Assembly: GCF_038561935.1 (NCBI RefSeq)
Contig: NZ_CP102770.1
Span: 2,852,001 to 2,916,000, forward strand
DNA length: 64,000 bases
Direction: 5' to 3'
Origin: Myxococcus stipitatus
Lineage (GTDB): Bacteria > Myxococcota > Myxococcia > Myxococcales > Myxococcaceae
The position numbers and the translations under genes are program-made. Under the pieces are notes generated by a model, which saw nothing but the letters and a program-made list of their open reading frames with translations, had not been told where the DNA came from and did no database searches. Each line of letters begins with the position of its first letter. The stretch's first letter is position 1. Below are positions 45,903-55,065 of this stretch, piece after piece.

Positions 45903-47330
45903 GTGGTCACCGCCACTCCGCCCAACAGCTCCGAGAAGAACGAAGAGACCGCCGACCCGTCCGCCAGCCCGGCGTCGGCCCCCGCTGCTCCCCCGAATGC
46001 CGCCGTCGCGCTGACGGACACCTCCCAGGGCGCCTCGCCCGCGGCGGTGGACCCCGACGACCTGGTGGCCACGGAGAAGACGCCCACCTTGATGGACAAG
46101 GTGCAGGCGTTCCGCACCCGTCACGAGAAGTGGGAGATGGCCGCCTTCTTCTTCGGCGGCTTCCTCTACGACATCGTCTCGCTGAGCCGCATCGACGACA
46201 AGCTCACGCTGGTGCAGAGCTTCGGCTACCTGCTCATCCTGGCGTCGCTGCTGCTCCTGGAGCAGCGCTACCCGGAGGGCACCCCGCCCCCGGCGCTGCT
46301 GGCAAAGGTGTGGCGCTGGAGGGAGGACGCGGTCCACTTCTTCTTCGGCAGCCTCATCAGCGTCTTCATGCTGCTCTTGTTCAAGAGCACGTCGGGCTTC
46401 ATGCCCTACCTCTTCGTCGTGGCCCTCTTCGGGTTGCTGGTGGCGAACGAGCTGCCGCGCTTCCGGCAGATGGGCCCCGTCGTCCGCGTGTCGCTGCTCA
46501 GCCTCTGCGTGACGATGTACTTCGCGTGCCTCTTGCCGGTGCTGATTGGCCGCATCGGCTTCTGGGTGTTCCTGCTGGCCGTGACGCTGGGCAGCGCGAG
46601 CATGTACGGGCTGATGCGGCTGATGGCCCGCTGGCGCACGGATGTCGCATACGTGGTGCGCAACGTGGCGGTGCCGGGCTTCGGCGTGCAGGCCGCGCTG
46701 CTCGTCTGCTACCTGGTGGGCGTCATCCCGCCCGTGCCCCTCGCCGTGCAGTACGCGGGCATCTACCACGAGGTGAAGCGCGTCAGCCCCGGCGTGTACC
46801 AGCTCACGTCGGTGGATGACTCTGTCTGGTACAAGCCGTGGACGTGGTTCGGTCCGGACTTCGTGATTCGGCCCGGCGACAAGCCGTACTACTTCTTCCG
46901 CATCTTCGCGCCGAAGAACTTCGCACCGTACAAGGTGCGCGTGCGCTGGTACTACGACCACCCGGAGAAGGGCTGGACGACCAACGGCAACGGCTTCATC
47001 GCCAACGTCAGCAGCAACGGGACGGATGGCGGTTACCGCTACTACGCCACCACGTCCAACCTGAAGCCCGGCAACTGGCGCGTGGTGCTGGAGACGGAGG
47101 CCGGGCACGAAATCAACCGCCTGTCCTTCACCGCGGGCCCCGACGAGCGCACCGAGCCTCGCGAGCTCAAGGTGGAGTACTCCACCCTCAAGGAGGTCAT
47201 CCCCCTGTCGGCGGAGGCCTTCGAGAAGACGCGCAAGCCCTCGGGGACCGCACCCTCGGAGCCCGCCGCTCCCGCGCCCGCCGCGCCTGTCGAGGCCCCC
47301 GTTCCCGTGGAGGATTCACCGGCGCAGTGA
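45903..47330 (+). CDS. DUF2914 domain membrane protein
   Basis: A 475-residue protein. An Ala/Pro/Ser-rich N-terminal tail (1-55) is followed by about seven membrane segments (near 78-96, 103-120, 144-162, 165-182, 194-214, 219-240 and 256-276). A soluble DUF2914-type domain follows, where KPYYFFRIFAPKNFAPYKVR, RWYYDHPEKGWTTNGNGF and NLKPGNWRVVLETEAGHEIN (separate blocks) are characteristic. The last 35 residues are again Ala/Pro-rich. Function is unknown. The start is GTG 45903. Confidence 0.82.
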   Translation: MVTATPPNSSEKNEETADPSASPASAPAAPPNAAVALTDTSQGASPAAVDPDDLVATEKTPTLMDKVQAFRTRHEKWEMAAFFFGGFLYDIVSLSRIDDKLTLVQSFGYLLILASLLLLEQRYPEGTPPPALLAKVWRWREDAVHFFFGSLISVFMLLLFKSTSGFMPYLFVVALFGLLVANELPRFRQMGPVVRVSLLSLCVTMYFACLLPVLIGRIGFWVFLLAVTLGSASMYGLMRLMARWRTDVAYVVRNVAVPGFGVQAALLVCYLVGVIPPVPLAVQYAGIYHEVKRVSPGVYQLTSVDDSVWYKPWTWFGPDFVIRPGDKPYYFFRIFAPKNFAPYKVRVRWYYDHPEKGWTTNGNGFIANVSSNGTDGGYRYYATTSNLKPGNWRVVLETEAGHEINRLSFTAGPDERTEPRELKVEYSTLKEVIPLSAEAFEKTRKPSGTAPSEPAAPAPAAPVEAPVPVEDSPAQ

Positions 47331-47533
47331 GGCCAGGTGATACCTGACAGAGAGCTGTCACGCCCACCCGTCATGGTGGAGCCCGTCAAGTCGTCGAGTC
47401 GCTCCGGACTCGTAGGACCCCAGGCTCCCCCATGATTCCCATCTCCTTGATGATGTTGCCTTTTCCCTTCGCCCCAGTGGATGAGGGGCGCTCCAAGGCA
47501 ACAGCCGCGAAGAGAACAGGAAGGCGTCCCCGC

Positions 47534-48685
47534 ATGACCCAGGAAGTTCGCAGTCCTCGCCGCGCAAGCGCGGGGGGACTCGCCCGTGTGCTGACCACCC
47601 GGGAGCTGAACCGGGCCCTGTTCGAGCGGCAGTTCCTGACGCGCCGGACGCGCCGCCCGCTGCTGGAGGTCATCGAGCACCTGATTGGACTCCAAGCCCA
47701 GGCCTCGAATCCGCCGTATGTGGGCCTGTGGACGCGGATGGAGCACTTCCAGCTCCAGGACCTGACCCGGTGTTACGAGCACCGGAGCGCGGTGCGCGGG
47801 TCCCTGATGCGCTCCACCCAGCACCTGGTCACCGCGCGCGACTACCCGGGCCTCCGGTCCGTGCTCCAGCCGGTGTTGGACCGGATGATCAAACACAGCG
47901 CCTACCCGCGCGAGCTGGCGGGGTTGGACATGGGGCCGGTGTTCGAGGAAGGGCGCCGGTTGCTGGCGAAGCAGCCGCTGAGCGGGGTGGAGTTGGGGCG
48001 GCGTCTCCAGGAGAAGTGGCCGGACCGGGATGGCCATGCGCTGAGCATGGTGGTGCGGATGGCGGAGTCCCTCGTCACCGTGCCTCCCTTCGGGACGTGG
48101 GGCGTGGGCGGTGAGGTGGAGTTCACTCCGTCCGAGGCATGGCTGGGCCCGGCCCAGAGGCCCGCGCTGTCCCAGGCGGACCTGGTCCTGCGCTACCTGG
48201 GCGCCTTCGGCCCGGCGAGCGTGAAGGACATGCAGCAGTGGTCCGGGATGATTCAGCTGGGTGAGGTCTTCGAGCAGCTTCGGCCCCGGCTGCTGACCTT
48301 CCGCGACGAGCAGGGCGTCGAGCTCTTCGATGTGCCAGATGCGCCTCGGCCCGATGGGGACACCCCCGTGCCGGTGCGTTTCATCCCCGACTTCGACAAC
48401 CTGCTGCTGTCCCATGCGGACCGCACGCGCATCATCTCGGAGCCCCACCGCAAGCGCGTCTTCACCGTCAATGGCATCATCCGTCCGACGGTGCTGGTGG
48501 ATGGCTTCGTGCGCGGGATGTGGAAGCTGGAGCGGAAGAAGGCCCACGTCGTGCTGCGAGTCGAGCCCTTCGCCCGGCTGTCTCGCGAGGACCGCGACGC
48601 GCTCACGGAAGAGGGGATGCGGCTGCTGGCCTGCGTGGCCTCGGACGTGGCGTCCCACGACGTCCACTTCGCGCCGGTGTCCTGA
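47534..48685 (+). CDS. Winged-helix DNA-binding protein (HTH_42, AlkX/YcaQ-type)
   Basis: A 383-residue protein of the winged-helix family PF06224. LTTRELNRALFERQFLTRRT and VIEHLIGLQAQASNPPYVGL open the family; LMRSTQHLVTARDYPGL and FIPDFDNLLLSHADRTRI are further conserved blocks. Family members are linked to DNA repair: E. coli YcaQ unhooks interstrand crosslinks. Its activity here is unproven. GGAAGG lies nine bases upstream of ATG 47534; in-frame ATGs further upstream lack this. Convergent with the aminopeptidase gene. Confidence 0.85.
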   Translation: MTQEVRSPRRASAGGLARVLTTRELNRALFERQFLTRRTRRPLLEVIEHLIGLQAQASNPPYVGLWTRMEHFQLQDLTRCYEHRSAVRGSLMRSTQHLVTARDYPGLRSVLQPVLDRMIKHSAYPRELAGLDMGPVFEEGRRLLAKQPLSGVELGRRLQEKWPDRDGHALSMVVRMAESLVTVPPFGTWGVGGEVEFTPSEAWLGPAQRPALSQADLVLRYLGAFGPASVKDMQQWSGMIQLGEVFEQLRPRLLTFRDEQGVELFDVPDAPRPDGDTPVPVRFIPDFDNLLLSHADRTRIISEPHRKRVFTVNGIIRPTVLVDGFVRGMWKLERKKAHVVLRVEPFARLSREDRDALTEEGMRLLACVASDVASHDVHFAPVS

Positions 48686-48697
48686 CGCGAGGGGGCG

Positions 48698-48727
48698 CGG
48701 CCCGGAGCGCTCGAGGGCTCCGGGCCG
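48698..48727. terminator. Bidirectional terminator between convergent genes
   Basis: CGGCCCGGAGC (48698-48708) and GCTCCGGGCCG (48717-48727) form a perfect 11-pair stem with an eight-base loop, between the stops of the winged-helix gene and the aminopeptidase gene. Confidence 0.7.
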
Positions 48728-48753
48728 GGTGCTTCAGGGAGACAGCGCGCGTC

Positions 48754-50382
48754 CTACTTGCGCTTGCCGGCCTTGGCCTTCTTCGCCTTCTTGTCCTTCG
48801 ACTTCGCGGGGGCCTTGTCCTGCTTCTTCGAGGCGGCCTTCTTGCCCTTCGACTTCGCGGGGGCCTTGTCGGCGTTCCACACGCCGCTCATCCACGCCTC
48901 GATGTCCTTCGCCGTGCGCGGGATGTTGCCGGAGAGCACCTTGCAGCCGCGCGCGGTGACGACGAGGTCGTCCTCGATGCGCACGCCGATGCCGCGGTAG
49001 CGCGCGGGCACCGTGAGGTCGTCCTTCTGGAAGTACAGGCCCGGCTCCACCGTGAGCACCATGCCCGCCTGGAGCTTTCCATACTTGTACGCCTCCTGCC
49101 GCGCCTGCGCGCAGTCGTGCACGTCCAGGCCGAGCATGTGGCTGACGTTGTGCAGTGAGTAGCGCTTGTAGAACTGGTGCTCGTCCTTGAGCGCCTCGGC
49201 GGCGTCCTCGAGGATGCCCAGCTTCTCGAGGCCCTCGGCCAGCACCTTCATGGCGGCGCGGTTGGGCTCCATGAAGTCGTTGCCCGGCTTCACCGCGGCG
49301 AAGGCCGCCTCCTGCGAGGCATAGACGAGGTCGTAGATGGCCTTCTGCTCCGGCGAGAAGCGGCCGGTGATGGGCAGCGTGCGGGTGATGTCCGCGGTGT
49401 AGAGCGTGTGGCCCTCGACGCCCGCGTCCAGGAGCAGGAGCTCGCCGGGGACGAGCGGGCCGTCATTGCGCGTCCAGTGCAGCACGCACGCGTGCGAGCC
49501 GCTGGCGGCGATGGTGTTGTAGCCCACGTCGTTGCCTTCCACGCGGGCGCGCAGGTTGAAGACGCCCTCGACGTAGCGCTCGCTCTTGGCGTCCGCCTTC
49601 ATGCTGCGGATGACGTCCTCGAAGCCGCGCTGCGTGGCGTCGATGGAGGTCTGCAGCTCGCGCAGCTCCTGCGCGTCCTTGATGAGGCGCATCTCCGACA
49701 GCGTCGTGGCCAGCGCCTTGTCGCGCTCTCCGCCCTCGGCCACCGCGCCATCCACCTTGGCGGAGTGGCCGCGCAGCACGCGCGCCGACGTCGCCTTGAG
49801 GCCCTTCAGGTAGTCGGCCAGCGTGTCGAGGCCGCGCGCCTCATCCACGTCATGCCGCGCGCGGCTCTCTGGCACGCCCAGGCGCGGGCCCACCCACAGC
49901 TCGCCCTTCACGCGGTCCGTGTAGAACGTCGCGTCGGAGCGGCCCGGGTTGGGCTCCACGAAGAGGATGTCCGTGTGCCCGCCGCCGTCCTTCGGCTCGA
50001 GCACCAGCACGCAGTCCGGCTCCAGGTTGCCGGTGAGGTAGTAGAAGTCCGTGCCCGGCCGGAAGCGGTAGTAGGTGTCGTTGGCGCGCACCTTCTCGTG
50101 GCCGGTGGGGATGACGAGCGTCTCGCCGGGGAACGCCTTCGACAGCGCCTGGCGGCGCGCCTTGAAGGCCTCGGCGTACTTGATTTTCGGAGGGAGCTTC
50201 TGCGCGGCGGGCTTCCAGCTCTTCAGCATGAAGTCCAACAGCGCGGGAGGCGGTAGCGAGTCGTGGCTGGCGGGCTTCGCCGCCGGAGCCTGCGGCTCGG
50301 ACGTGACGAGGGGCTGCTGCTCACCGATAGCGGGCTGCGTGCTGTCGGAAGCGACCGAGGACGAAGGGATGGACGTGGCCAT
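48754..50382 (-). CDS. Xaa-Pro aminopeptidase (M24B) with Lys/Ala-rich tail
   Basis: A 542-residue M24B peptidase that removes N-terminal residues before proline. The two-metal site is visible: both Asp in LLLDAGVEGHTLYTADITRT, His in SLHNVSHMLGLDVHD, Glu in LTVEPGLYF and Glu in GVRIEDDLVV. A Ser/Ala/Pro-rich extension of about 60 residues precedes the catalytic part (KIKYAEAFKARRQALSK). The last 35 residues are almost only Lys, Ala, Ser and Pro, like a histone H1 tail, and include two copies of DKAPAKSK encoded by a 25-base exact repeat. ATG 50382 is chosen; an in-frame TTG lies nine bases upstream. Confidence 0.92.
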   Translation of the reverse strand: MATSIPSSSVASDSTQPAIGEQQPLVTSEPQAPAAKPASHDSLPPPALLDFMLKSWKPAAQKLPPKIKYAEAFKARRQALSKAFPGETLVIPTGHEKVRANDTYYRFRPGTDFYYLTGNLEPDCVLVLEPKDGGGHTDILFVEPNPGRSDATFYTDRVKGELWVGPRLGVPESRARHDVDEARGLDTLADYLKGLKATSARVLRGHSAKVDGAVAEGGERDKALATTLSEMRLIKDAQELRELQTSIDATQRGFEDVIRSMKADAKSERYVEGVFNLRARVEGNDVGYNTIAASGSHACVLHWTRNDGPLVPGELLLLDAGVEGHTLYTADITRTLPITGRFSPEQKAIYDLVYASQEAAFAAVKPGNDFMEPNRAAMKVLAEGLEKLGILEDAAEALKDEHQFYKRYSLHNVSHMLGLDVHDCAQARQEAYKYGKLQAGMVLTVEPGLYFQKDDLTVPARYRGIGVRIEDDLVVTARGCKVLSGNIPRTAKDIEAWMSGVWNADKAPAKSKGKKAASKKQDKAPAKSKDKKAKKAKAGKRK

Positions 50383-50415
50383 GGCGCGCAACTCTTGAAC
50401 AGCGGCCAGGGCCCT

Positions 50416-51180
50416 TCAAGCCCGAGATGCATCCTGACGCGGAGCATTGTCTTCCGCGAGAAGGGCCACTTGCCCGACGAGCACGGGAACCGCTGTCTCC
50501 ACTCGGAGGATGCGAGGTCCCAGCGAGAAGGGGCGGAAACCGTGGGATTCCAACAGTTGCGCCTCGAAAGACACCCAACCCCCATCCGGGCCGATGGCGA
50601 GGACGGAGCGCTGGCCGGGCGCCGCGGCCACGGTGCGCAGAGGCTGGCTCGCGGGAGGGTGGGGGAGCAGGCGGGCGGCACCAGTGGGAAAAACGGAGTC
50701 GAGCTCGTCCTCGACGAAGGGGCGGAAGCGCTCGCGGACGAGGACCTCAGGGAGGTGGGTGTCGCGGGCCTGTTCCAGGCCCTGGAGCAGGAGGTCCCGG
50801 ACGAAGGCACCGTCGAGGACCTTGGAGTCGAAGTAGCTCTTCTCCACGCGGGCGGCGTTGACCAGGACGATGCGGTCCACGCCGAGGGAGGCCAGGGCCG
50901 GGAGGACCTTCTTGAGGGCCTTGGGGCGGGGGATGGCGAGCAGCACGTCGATGCCGGCCCGGGGGGGAGGGGGCTCGGAGAGGGTGGCGCGCAGGTGGAG
51001 GACGCCGGGGGAGTTCTCCAGCACCTCGCCCGTGCCGATGAGGCCCCCCAGGCGGCCGACGCGCAGGGATTCGCCGGGTTCGGCGCGGAGGACCTCTCGG
51101 GCGTGCTGGGCCCGGCGGCCGGTGAGGCGCGCGGTTCCGTCTGGGAGGAAGTCCTCGTCGAAGAGCAGCAGCAGGTTCAC
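50416..51180 (-). CDS. rsmE: 16S rRNA m3U1498 methyltransferase RsmE
   Basis: A 254-residue RsmE of the SPOUT superfamily. LTGRRAQHAREVLRAEPGES is the N-terminal PUA-like part, RIVLVNAARVEKSYFDSKVL follows, and the C-terminal knot that binds SAM has AIGPDGGWVSFEAQLLESHG and LGPRILRVETAVPVLVGQVA. It methylates U1498 at N3 in the small-subunit decoding region. The start is GTG 51180. It lies upstream of the aminopeptidase gene in the same direction with a 33-bp gap. Confidence 0.93.
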   Translation of the reverse strand: MNLLLLFDEDFLPDGTARLTGRRAQHAREVLRAEPGESLRVGRLGGLIGTGEVLENSPGVLHLRATLSEPPPPRAGIDVLLAIPRPKALKKVLPALASLGVDRIVLVNAARVEKSYFDSKVLDGAFVRDLLLQGLEQARDTHLPEVLVRERFRPFVEDELDSVFPTGAARLLPHPPASQPLRTVAAAPGQRSVLAIGPDGGWVSFEAQLLESHGFRPFSLGPRILRVETAVPVLVGQVALLAEDNAPRQDASRA

Positions 51181-51319
51181 GGAGGCCTGTGTACCCCGCC
51201 CGCGAGGGGTGGTGGGGGGCTTCTTCCGGACGGGGACGGGCGCCAGAGCGCCAGGCGGGCCGCTGGTTCCTCCACCGGCAGTGCTTGCCCGGCCCCGGGC
51301 CGTGCCGTAAAGCCGGGCT

Positions 51320-52510
51320 GTGCGTTCCCTTTGTCTTCGTTGCCGTCGCCCCGAGAGCGCTTGCTACTGCTCGCAACTGCCGCCCCGGTTGGACACGCGC
51401 ACCCGCGTCGTCTTCCTCCAGCATCCGCGTGAGCGGCGTGTCGCCATTGGTACGGCGCGCATGGCGCACCTGGCGCTGGCGAACTCCGAGCTGCACCAGG
51501 GCGTGGACTTCACCGGGCATGCCCGGCTGGAGGAGTTGGCCGCGCGGCCCGAGTCCGTCGCGGTGCTCTTCCCCGGGGAGGAGGCCATCTCGGTGGAGCA
51601 GGCGCGGATGCGTCCGCCGGAGACGCTCATCGTCGTGGACGGGACGTGGCCGCAGGCGAAGAAGGTCGTGAGCCGCAACCCGGTGCTCGCGGGGCTGCCT
51701 CGCATCGGCTTCGTGCCCAGGCGTCCGAGCAACTACCGCATTCGCGCGGAGCCCGCGGACCACTGTGTCTCGACCATCGAGGCGGTGGTGGAGATTTTGG
51801 GGTTGTTGGAGGGCGAGCCCGAGCGCTTCGACACGATGCTGCGTGCGTTCGAGTACATGGTGGACACGCAGCTGGGACGGCAGTCGACGCGGACGTCGCC
51901 CAATCGGCGCCGCATCCACTACGGCCCGTGGCGTCCGCCGCTGGAGCTGCGCGAGCTGGCGGAGAGTTTCGAGAACCTGGTCGTGTTCTACGGCGAGGCG
52001 AATGCGCACCCGACGGGGGCGGACATCCCCGCGGAGCTGGTACATCTGGTGGCGAGCCGGCCTGCTTCCGGAGAGCGCTTCGAGGCGGTCATCGCGCCCG
52101 AGCGGCCGCTGGCGCGCAGCACGCCGCTGCATGTGGAGCTGTCCGAGGACGTCTTGCGAGCGGGGGAGCCTCGGAGCGAGGCGCTCGCGCGGTTCGAGCG
52201 GTTCCTGCGTCCGGATGATGAGCTGGCGGTGTGGACGACGTTCGCGCTGGACTTGTTGTGGGAGGGCGGTGTGAGCCGCAGGCCCGCGCGGAACGTGCGG
52301 CTCGCGACGGCTCGGGCGCTGGAGGGGAAGGCTGGGAGCGTGGAGCACGCGATGACGCTCTTGAGGGGTCCGGATGTGCCGCTCTGGGCGCCTGGGCGCG
52401 CGGGGACTCGCATCCGTGCGCTGGAGTCCGTGCTTCGCGTGCTCGTCGACCGGGGCAATGCGCGCGAGCCGATGAAGCGCGTGAAGCAGCCCGAGGCCGT
52501 GCAGGGCTGA
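51320..52510 (+). CDS. DTW-domain protein (tRNA-uridine aminocarboxypropyltransferase-like), extended
   Basis: A 396-residue protein whose first 200 residues are a DTW domain. Cys5, Cys8, Cys15 and Cys17 form a probable zinc site (CLRCRRPESACYC). LQHPRERRVAIGTARMA is conserved, and the name motif Asp107-x-Thr109-Trp110 is in VVDGTWPQAKK. RIHYGPWRPPLEL closes the domain region. DTW proteins such as TapT install acp3U in tRNA using SAM. The usual bacterial protein is about 200-230 residues; the C-terminal half here has no recognised family. The start is GTG 51320. Confidence 0.87.
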   Translation: MRSLCLRCRRPESACYCSQLPPRLDTRTRVVFLQHPRERRVAIGTARMAHLALANSELHQGVDFTGHARLEELAARPESVAVLFPGEEAISVEQARMRPPETLIVVDGTWPQAKKVVSRNPVLAGLPRIGFVPRRPSNYRIRAEPADHCVSTIEAVVEILGLLEGEPERFDTMLRAFEYMVDTQLGRQSTRTSPNRRRIHYGPWRPPLELRELAESFENLVVFYGEANAHPTGADIPAELVHLVASRPASGERFEAVIAPERPLARSTPLHVELSEDVLRAGEPRSEALARFERFLRPDDELAVWTTFALDLLWEGGVSRRPARNVRLATARALEGKAGSVEHAMTLLRGPDVPLWAPGRAGTRIRALESVLRVLVDRGNAREPMKRVKQPEAVQG

Positions 52511-52572
52511 GTCACGTCATCGACTGAGGCAGCCTGGGCCCGCTCCTGCGTCGCGAAGTGCGTGCGCCGACC

Positions 52573-54288
52573 TCAGGGGAGGATGGCGGCCCCCGCCTCG
52601 CGGACGTAGCGGCCGCGTGGGAACTCGTTGAGGTATTGGCGGTACTCCATCTTCGCGTCCTGACCTTGGAGCCGCTCTTCGAAGCAGCGCGCGCGGAGAT
52701 AGCGCGCCTGCTCTCGATGGTCCGTGCGCGGGCTCCGGTCCGCAATCTCCTCCAGCCCCGCGAGGAAGTTCTCACACGTCCTTGGCCCCATCTGGAGCCG
52801 TGCATAGCCGAGGAATCGCTCATCCGAATCCTTCGACAAGAGCGACATCGGGATGAGCCCCTCCGACTTCTTCTTGGGTGGAGGCGTCTGCGCCACCTGC
52901 ACCGGAGGCGCGGGGGGCGGCACGGCTGGCGCGTTCACGGGAGAAGGCGGCGGCAGCGACTCCGCCACCGAGGGCGCGGGGTAGGGCGCGAACTCCTGCT
53001 CAGGATTCCCCGAGGTCGTTCCTGCCTTCGCCACGGGAGGGGTGGGTCGAGACTCCTCCGTGGGCGCCGTCTCGGGCGCAGCGCGCGGCGCGGCGGCCGT
53101 GGTGCTCTGCGGCTTGTCATGCTTCATCGCCATGGACGCGGACATGACCGTCGACCTGGGCTCCGGCTGCGTCGACGGAGTGGTCGCGAGCGCCGGCTTC
53201 ACCGTGGACGGTGCGTGAGGCGCATGCGCCACGGCGGGGCGCACGGCCTGGGCCGACTCCGGCGTGTTCGCGGCCGTGGGCACGGTGGTGAGCCCGGCTT
53301 CCGGCAGCGAGGGTTCCGGAACCTGATTCACCGCGTCCAGGGCCTCTCGGTCCGGCACGGACAGCGGCTCTTGCTTCAGGTCACTGTCGCGCTCGCGCAA
53401 CTCGATGCGCTCTCCCGCGCCCACCATCCGTGGCGGCCGGCCATCGCTCTCCACTCGCACCCGGCCCTCGGCCACCGCGACCGAGGCCCCTTCAGCCGTT
53501 CGCTCCACCGTGAACACGGTGCCCACCACCCAGACGCGCAGGTCCGCGACGTCCACGCGGAAGCCACGTCGCTCGGCATGCGAGGCCTTCACCGACAACC
53601 GGCCCTGATGCACCGTGAGGTGCACCTCGCGCGCCTCGGCGCGAGACAGCTCCACCTCCGACTCCGCCGAAAGCTTCGCCCGGCTCGCGTCCGGCAGCCG
53701 CAACATCGCCGACGCTCGCGCGGGAGTCTTGACCGCCGTGCCCGAGCTCAAGCGCATCCCGGCACGCAGCTCCCGCAGCGCCCCTCCGCGCTCCTGCACC
53801 ATCGCGCCCGAGGTGCTCTCGGCATGCGTGGTATCGGTATCCCGTGGAGAGGTCGCCCCCGCCTCCGCGACCTGCGTCCCTGAAGTCGTGGGGCGCTGCT
53901 GCGCCACCACCGCTTCCACGGGGCTCGCCTGCGTCGAGGGCTCCCTCGGAATCGCGACCCAGAAGGCCACCATCGCCGCGACGGCGCCCGCGAGCGCGAG
54001 CCCCCACGGCCACTGCACCGCTGGCATCCTGGGCCATCGCCACCGAGATGCATCCGCCGCCAACCGCGCCGCGGCCTGGCTCCGCAGCTTCGTCCCCACC
54101 GCATCCCAATGCAGCGAAGGCTGCTCCGCCCGAGCCTCCTGCACCATCGCGCGCGTCGTCCGCACGCGCTCCAGCTCCGCCGAGCACTCCGCACACTGGC
54201 TCAGGTGCGTCTGAGCGCGGGTCGCCTCCTCGGCGCTCGATTCGTTGGCCGCGAGCGCCCACAGCACCTGGGTCTCAAGGTGCGCCAT
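52573..54288 (-). CDS. Zinc-finger/FecR-domain membrane protein (putative anti-sigma factor)
   Basis: A 571-residue protein encoded right after the sigma factor. Residues 1-45 hold an anti-sigma zinc-finger-like motif (His28, Cys32, Cys35 in THLSQCAECS). A membrane segment follows at about 93-113, then a FecR-like periplasmic domain (about 170-310): LRELRAGMRLSSGTAVKTPA, DASRAKLSAESEVELS and RVWVVGTVFTVERTAEGAS. A long Pro/Ala/Thr-rich spacer leads to a C-terminal TPR-like domain (ERFLGYARLQMG, FLAGLEEIADRS, EYRQYLNEFPRGRYVREAG). ATG 54288 overlaps the sigma gene end by 14 bases. It likely holds the sigma factor at the membrane until a periplasmic signal. Confidence 0.85.
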   Translation of the reverse strand: MAHLETQVLWALAANESSAEEATRAQTHLSQCAECSAELERVRTTRAMVQEARAEQPSLHWDAVGTKLRSQAAARLAADASRWRWPRMPAVQWPWGLALAGAVAAMVAFWVAIPREPSTQASPVEAVVAQQRPTTSGTQVAEAGATSPRDTDTTHAESTSGAMVQERGGALRELRAGMRLSSGTAVKTPARASAMLRLPDASRAKLSAESEVELSRAEAREVHLTVHQGRLSVKASHAERRGFRVDVADLRVWVVGTVFTVERTAEGASVAVAEGRVRVESDGRPPRMVGAGERIELRERDSDLKQEPLSVPDREALDAVNQVPEPSLPEAGLTTVPTAANTPESAQAVRPAVAHAPHAPSTVKPALATTPSTQPEPRSTVMSASMAMKHDKPQSTTAAAPRAAPETAPTEESRPTPPVAKAGTTSGNPEQEFAPYPAPSVAESLPPPSPVNAPAVPPPAPPVQVAQTPPPKKKSEGLIPMSLLSKDSDERFLGYARLQMGPRTCENFLAGLEEIADRSPRTDHREQARYLRARCFEERLQGQDAKMEYRQYLNEFPRGRYVREAGAAILP

Positions 54289-55003
54289 GGTCGCCTCCGG
54301 GGCGGCGGGTGACGAGCAGTCGCTGCATGGCCTCGTGGAACTCCAGTCGCGCGTGGTGGAGGCGGCTGCGGACGGTGTTGGGAGAGCTTCCCACGGCCTC
54401 GGCGATTTCATCCGGGCTCATGCCGCACAGCTCGTAGTACACGAAGACGATTCGCTTCTTGGGCTTGAGCCGCTCCAACGCCACCTCCACCAGCCGGGCC
54501 GCCTGCCGCCGGGCCGCCGCCCGCTCCGGGTCCTCTCCCGGCGCCTCACACTCCGGTGGCTCCGCGACGGAGTCCTCCGGCCTTCGCCGCTTCCAGCGCA
54601 GGTGCGAGAGCGCGACGTTGGAGCACACCCGGTAGAAGAACGTGCGGAAGCGCGACTCGCCCCGGTAGCCCTTCACGGCTGTCAGCAGCCGCAGGTACGT
54701 CTCCTGGAGCAGGTCCTCCACGTCGACGCGATTGCCCACCAGGTGCCGCAAGGTGCGCGCGGCGTCCACCCGGGTCAGCGCGTAGAGGTGGTCGAACGCC
54801 GTGAGGTCCCCCTCCTGGAGCCGGCGCACGAGCAGGTGGAGCTGCTGGTCATCCGACGTGGGAGGTGACGAGGACTCGGGCCCCGGGCGCTCCTCGGGCG
54901 ACACCGTCGCGGACAGCACCTGGGCTTCACGGAAAATCACCGGACGCTCTCCCTCCGGGACGCGCCATGAGGACCCCCCCTGGAGGAACTCCCCGCCGTC
55001 CAT
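54275..55003 (-). CDS. ECF-type RNA polymerase sigma factor
   Basis: A 242-residue sigma-70-family factor of the ECF size class, with an extra N-terminal tail of about 50 residues. Region 2 is FDHLYALTRVDAARTLRHLV, VDVEDLLQETYLRLLTAVKG, then FRTFFYRVCSNVALSHLRWK. Region 4 is VALERLKPKKRIVFVYYELC followed by the helix-turn-helix MSPDEIAEAVGSSPNTVRSR. It is translationally linked to the downstream membrane anti-sigma-like gene. Start: ATG 55003 among several in-frame choices (GTG 55024 is another). A perfect palindrome lies 63 bases upstream, so autoregulation is possible. Confidence 0.88.
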   Translation of the reverse strand: MDGGEFLQGGSSWRVPEGERPVIFREAQVLSATVSPEERPGPESSSPPTSDDQQLHLLVRRLQEGDLTAFDHLYALTRVDAARTLRHLVGNRVDVEDLLQETYLRLLTAVKGYRGESRFRTFFYRVCSNVALSHLRWKRRRPEDSVAEPPECEAPGEDPERAAARRQAARLVEVALERLKPKKRIVFVYYELCGMSPDEIAEAVGSSPNTVRSRLHHARLEFHEAMQRLLVTRRPGGDHGAP

Positions 55004-55065
55004 GTGAAAGGTCCAGGTCAGCACACTACCTCCGCGCCCCCTGGGTCGCCGCCGCGACAGTGAAC

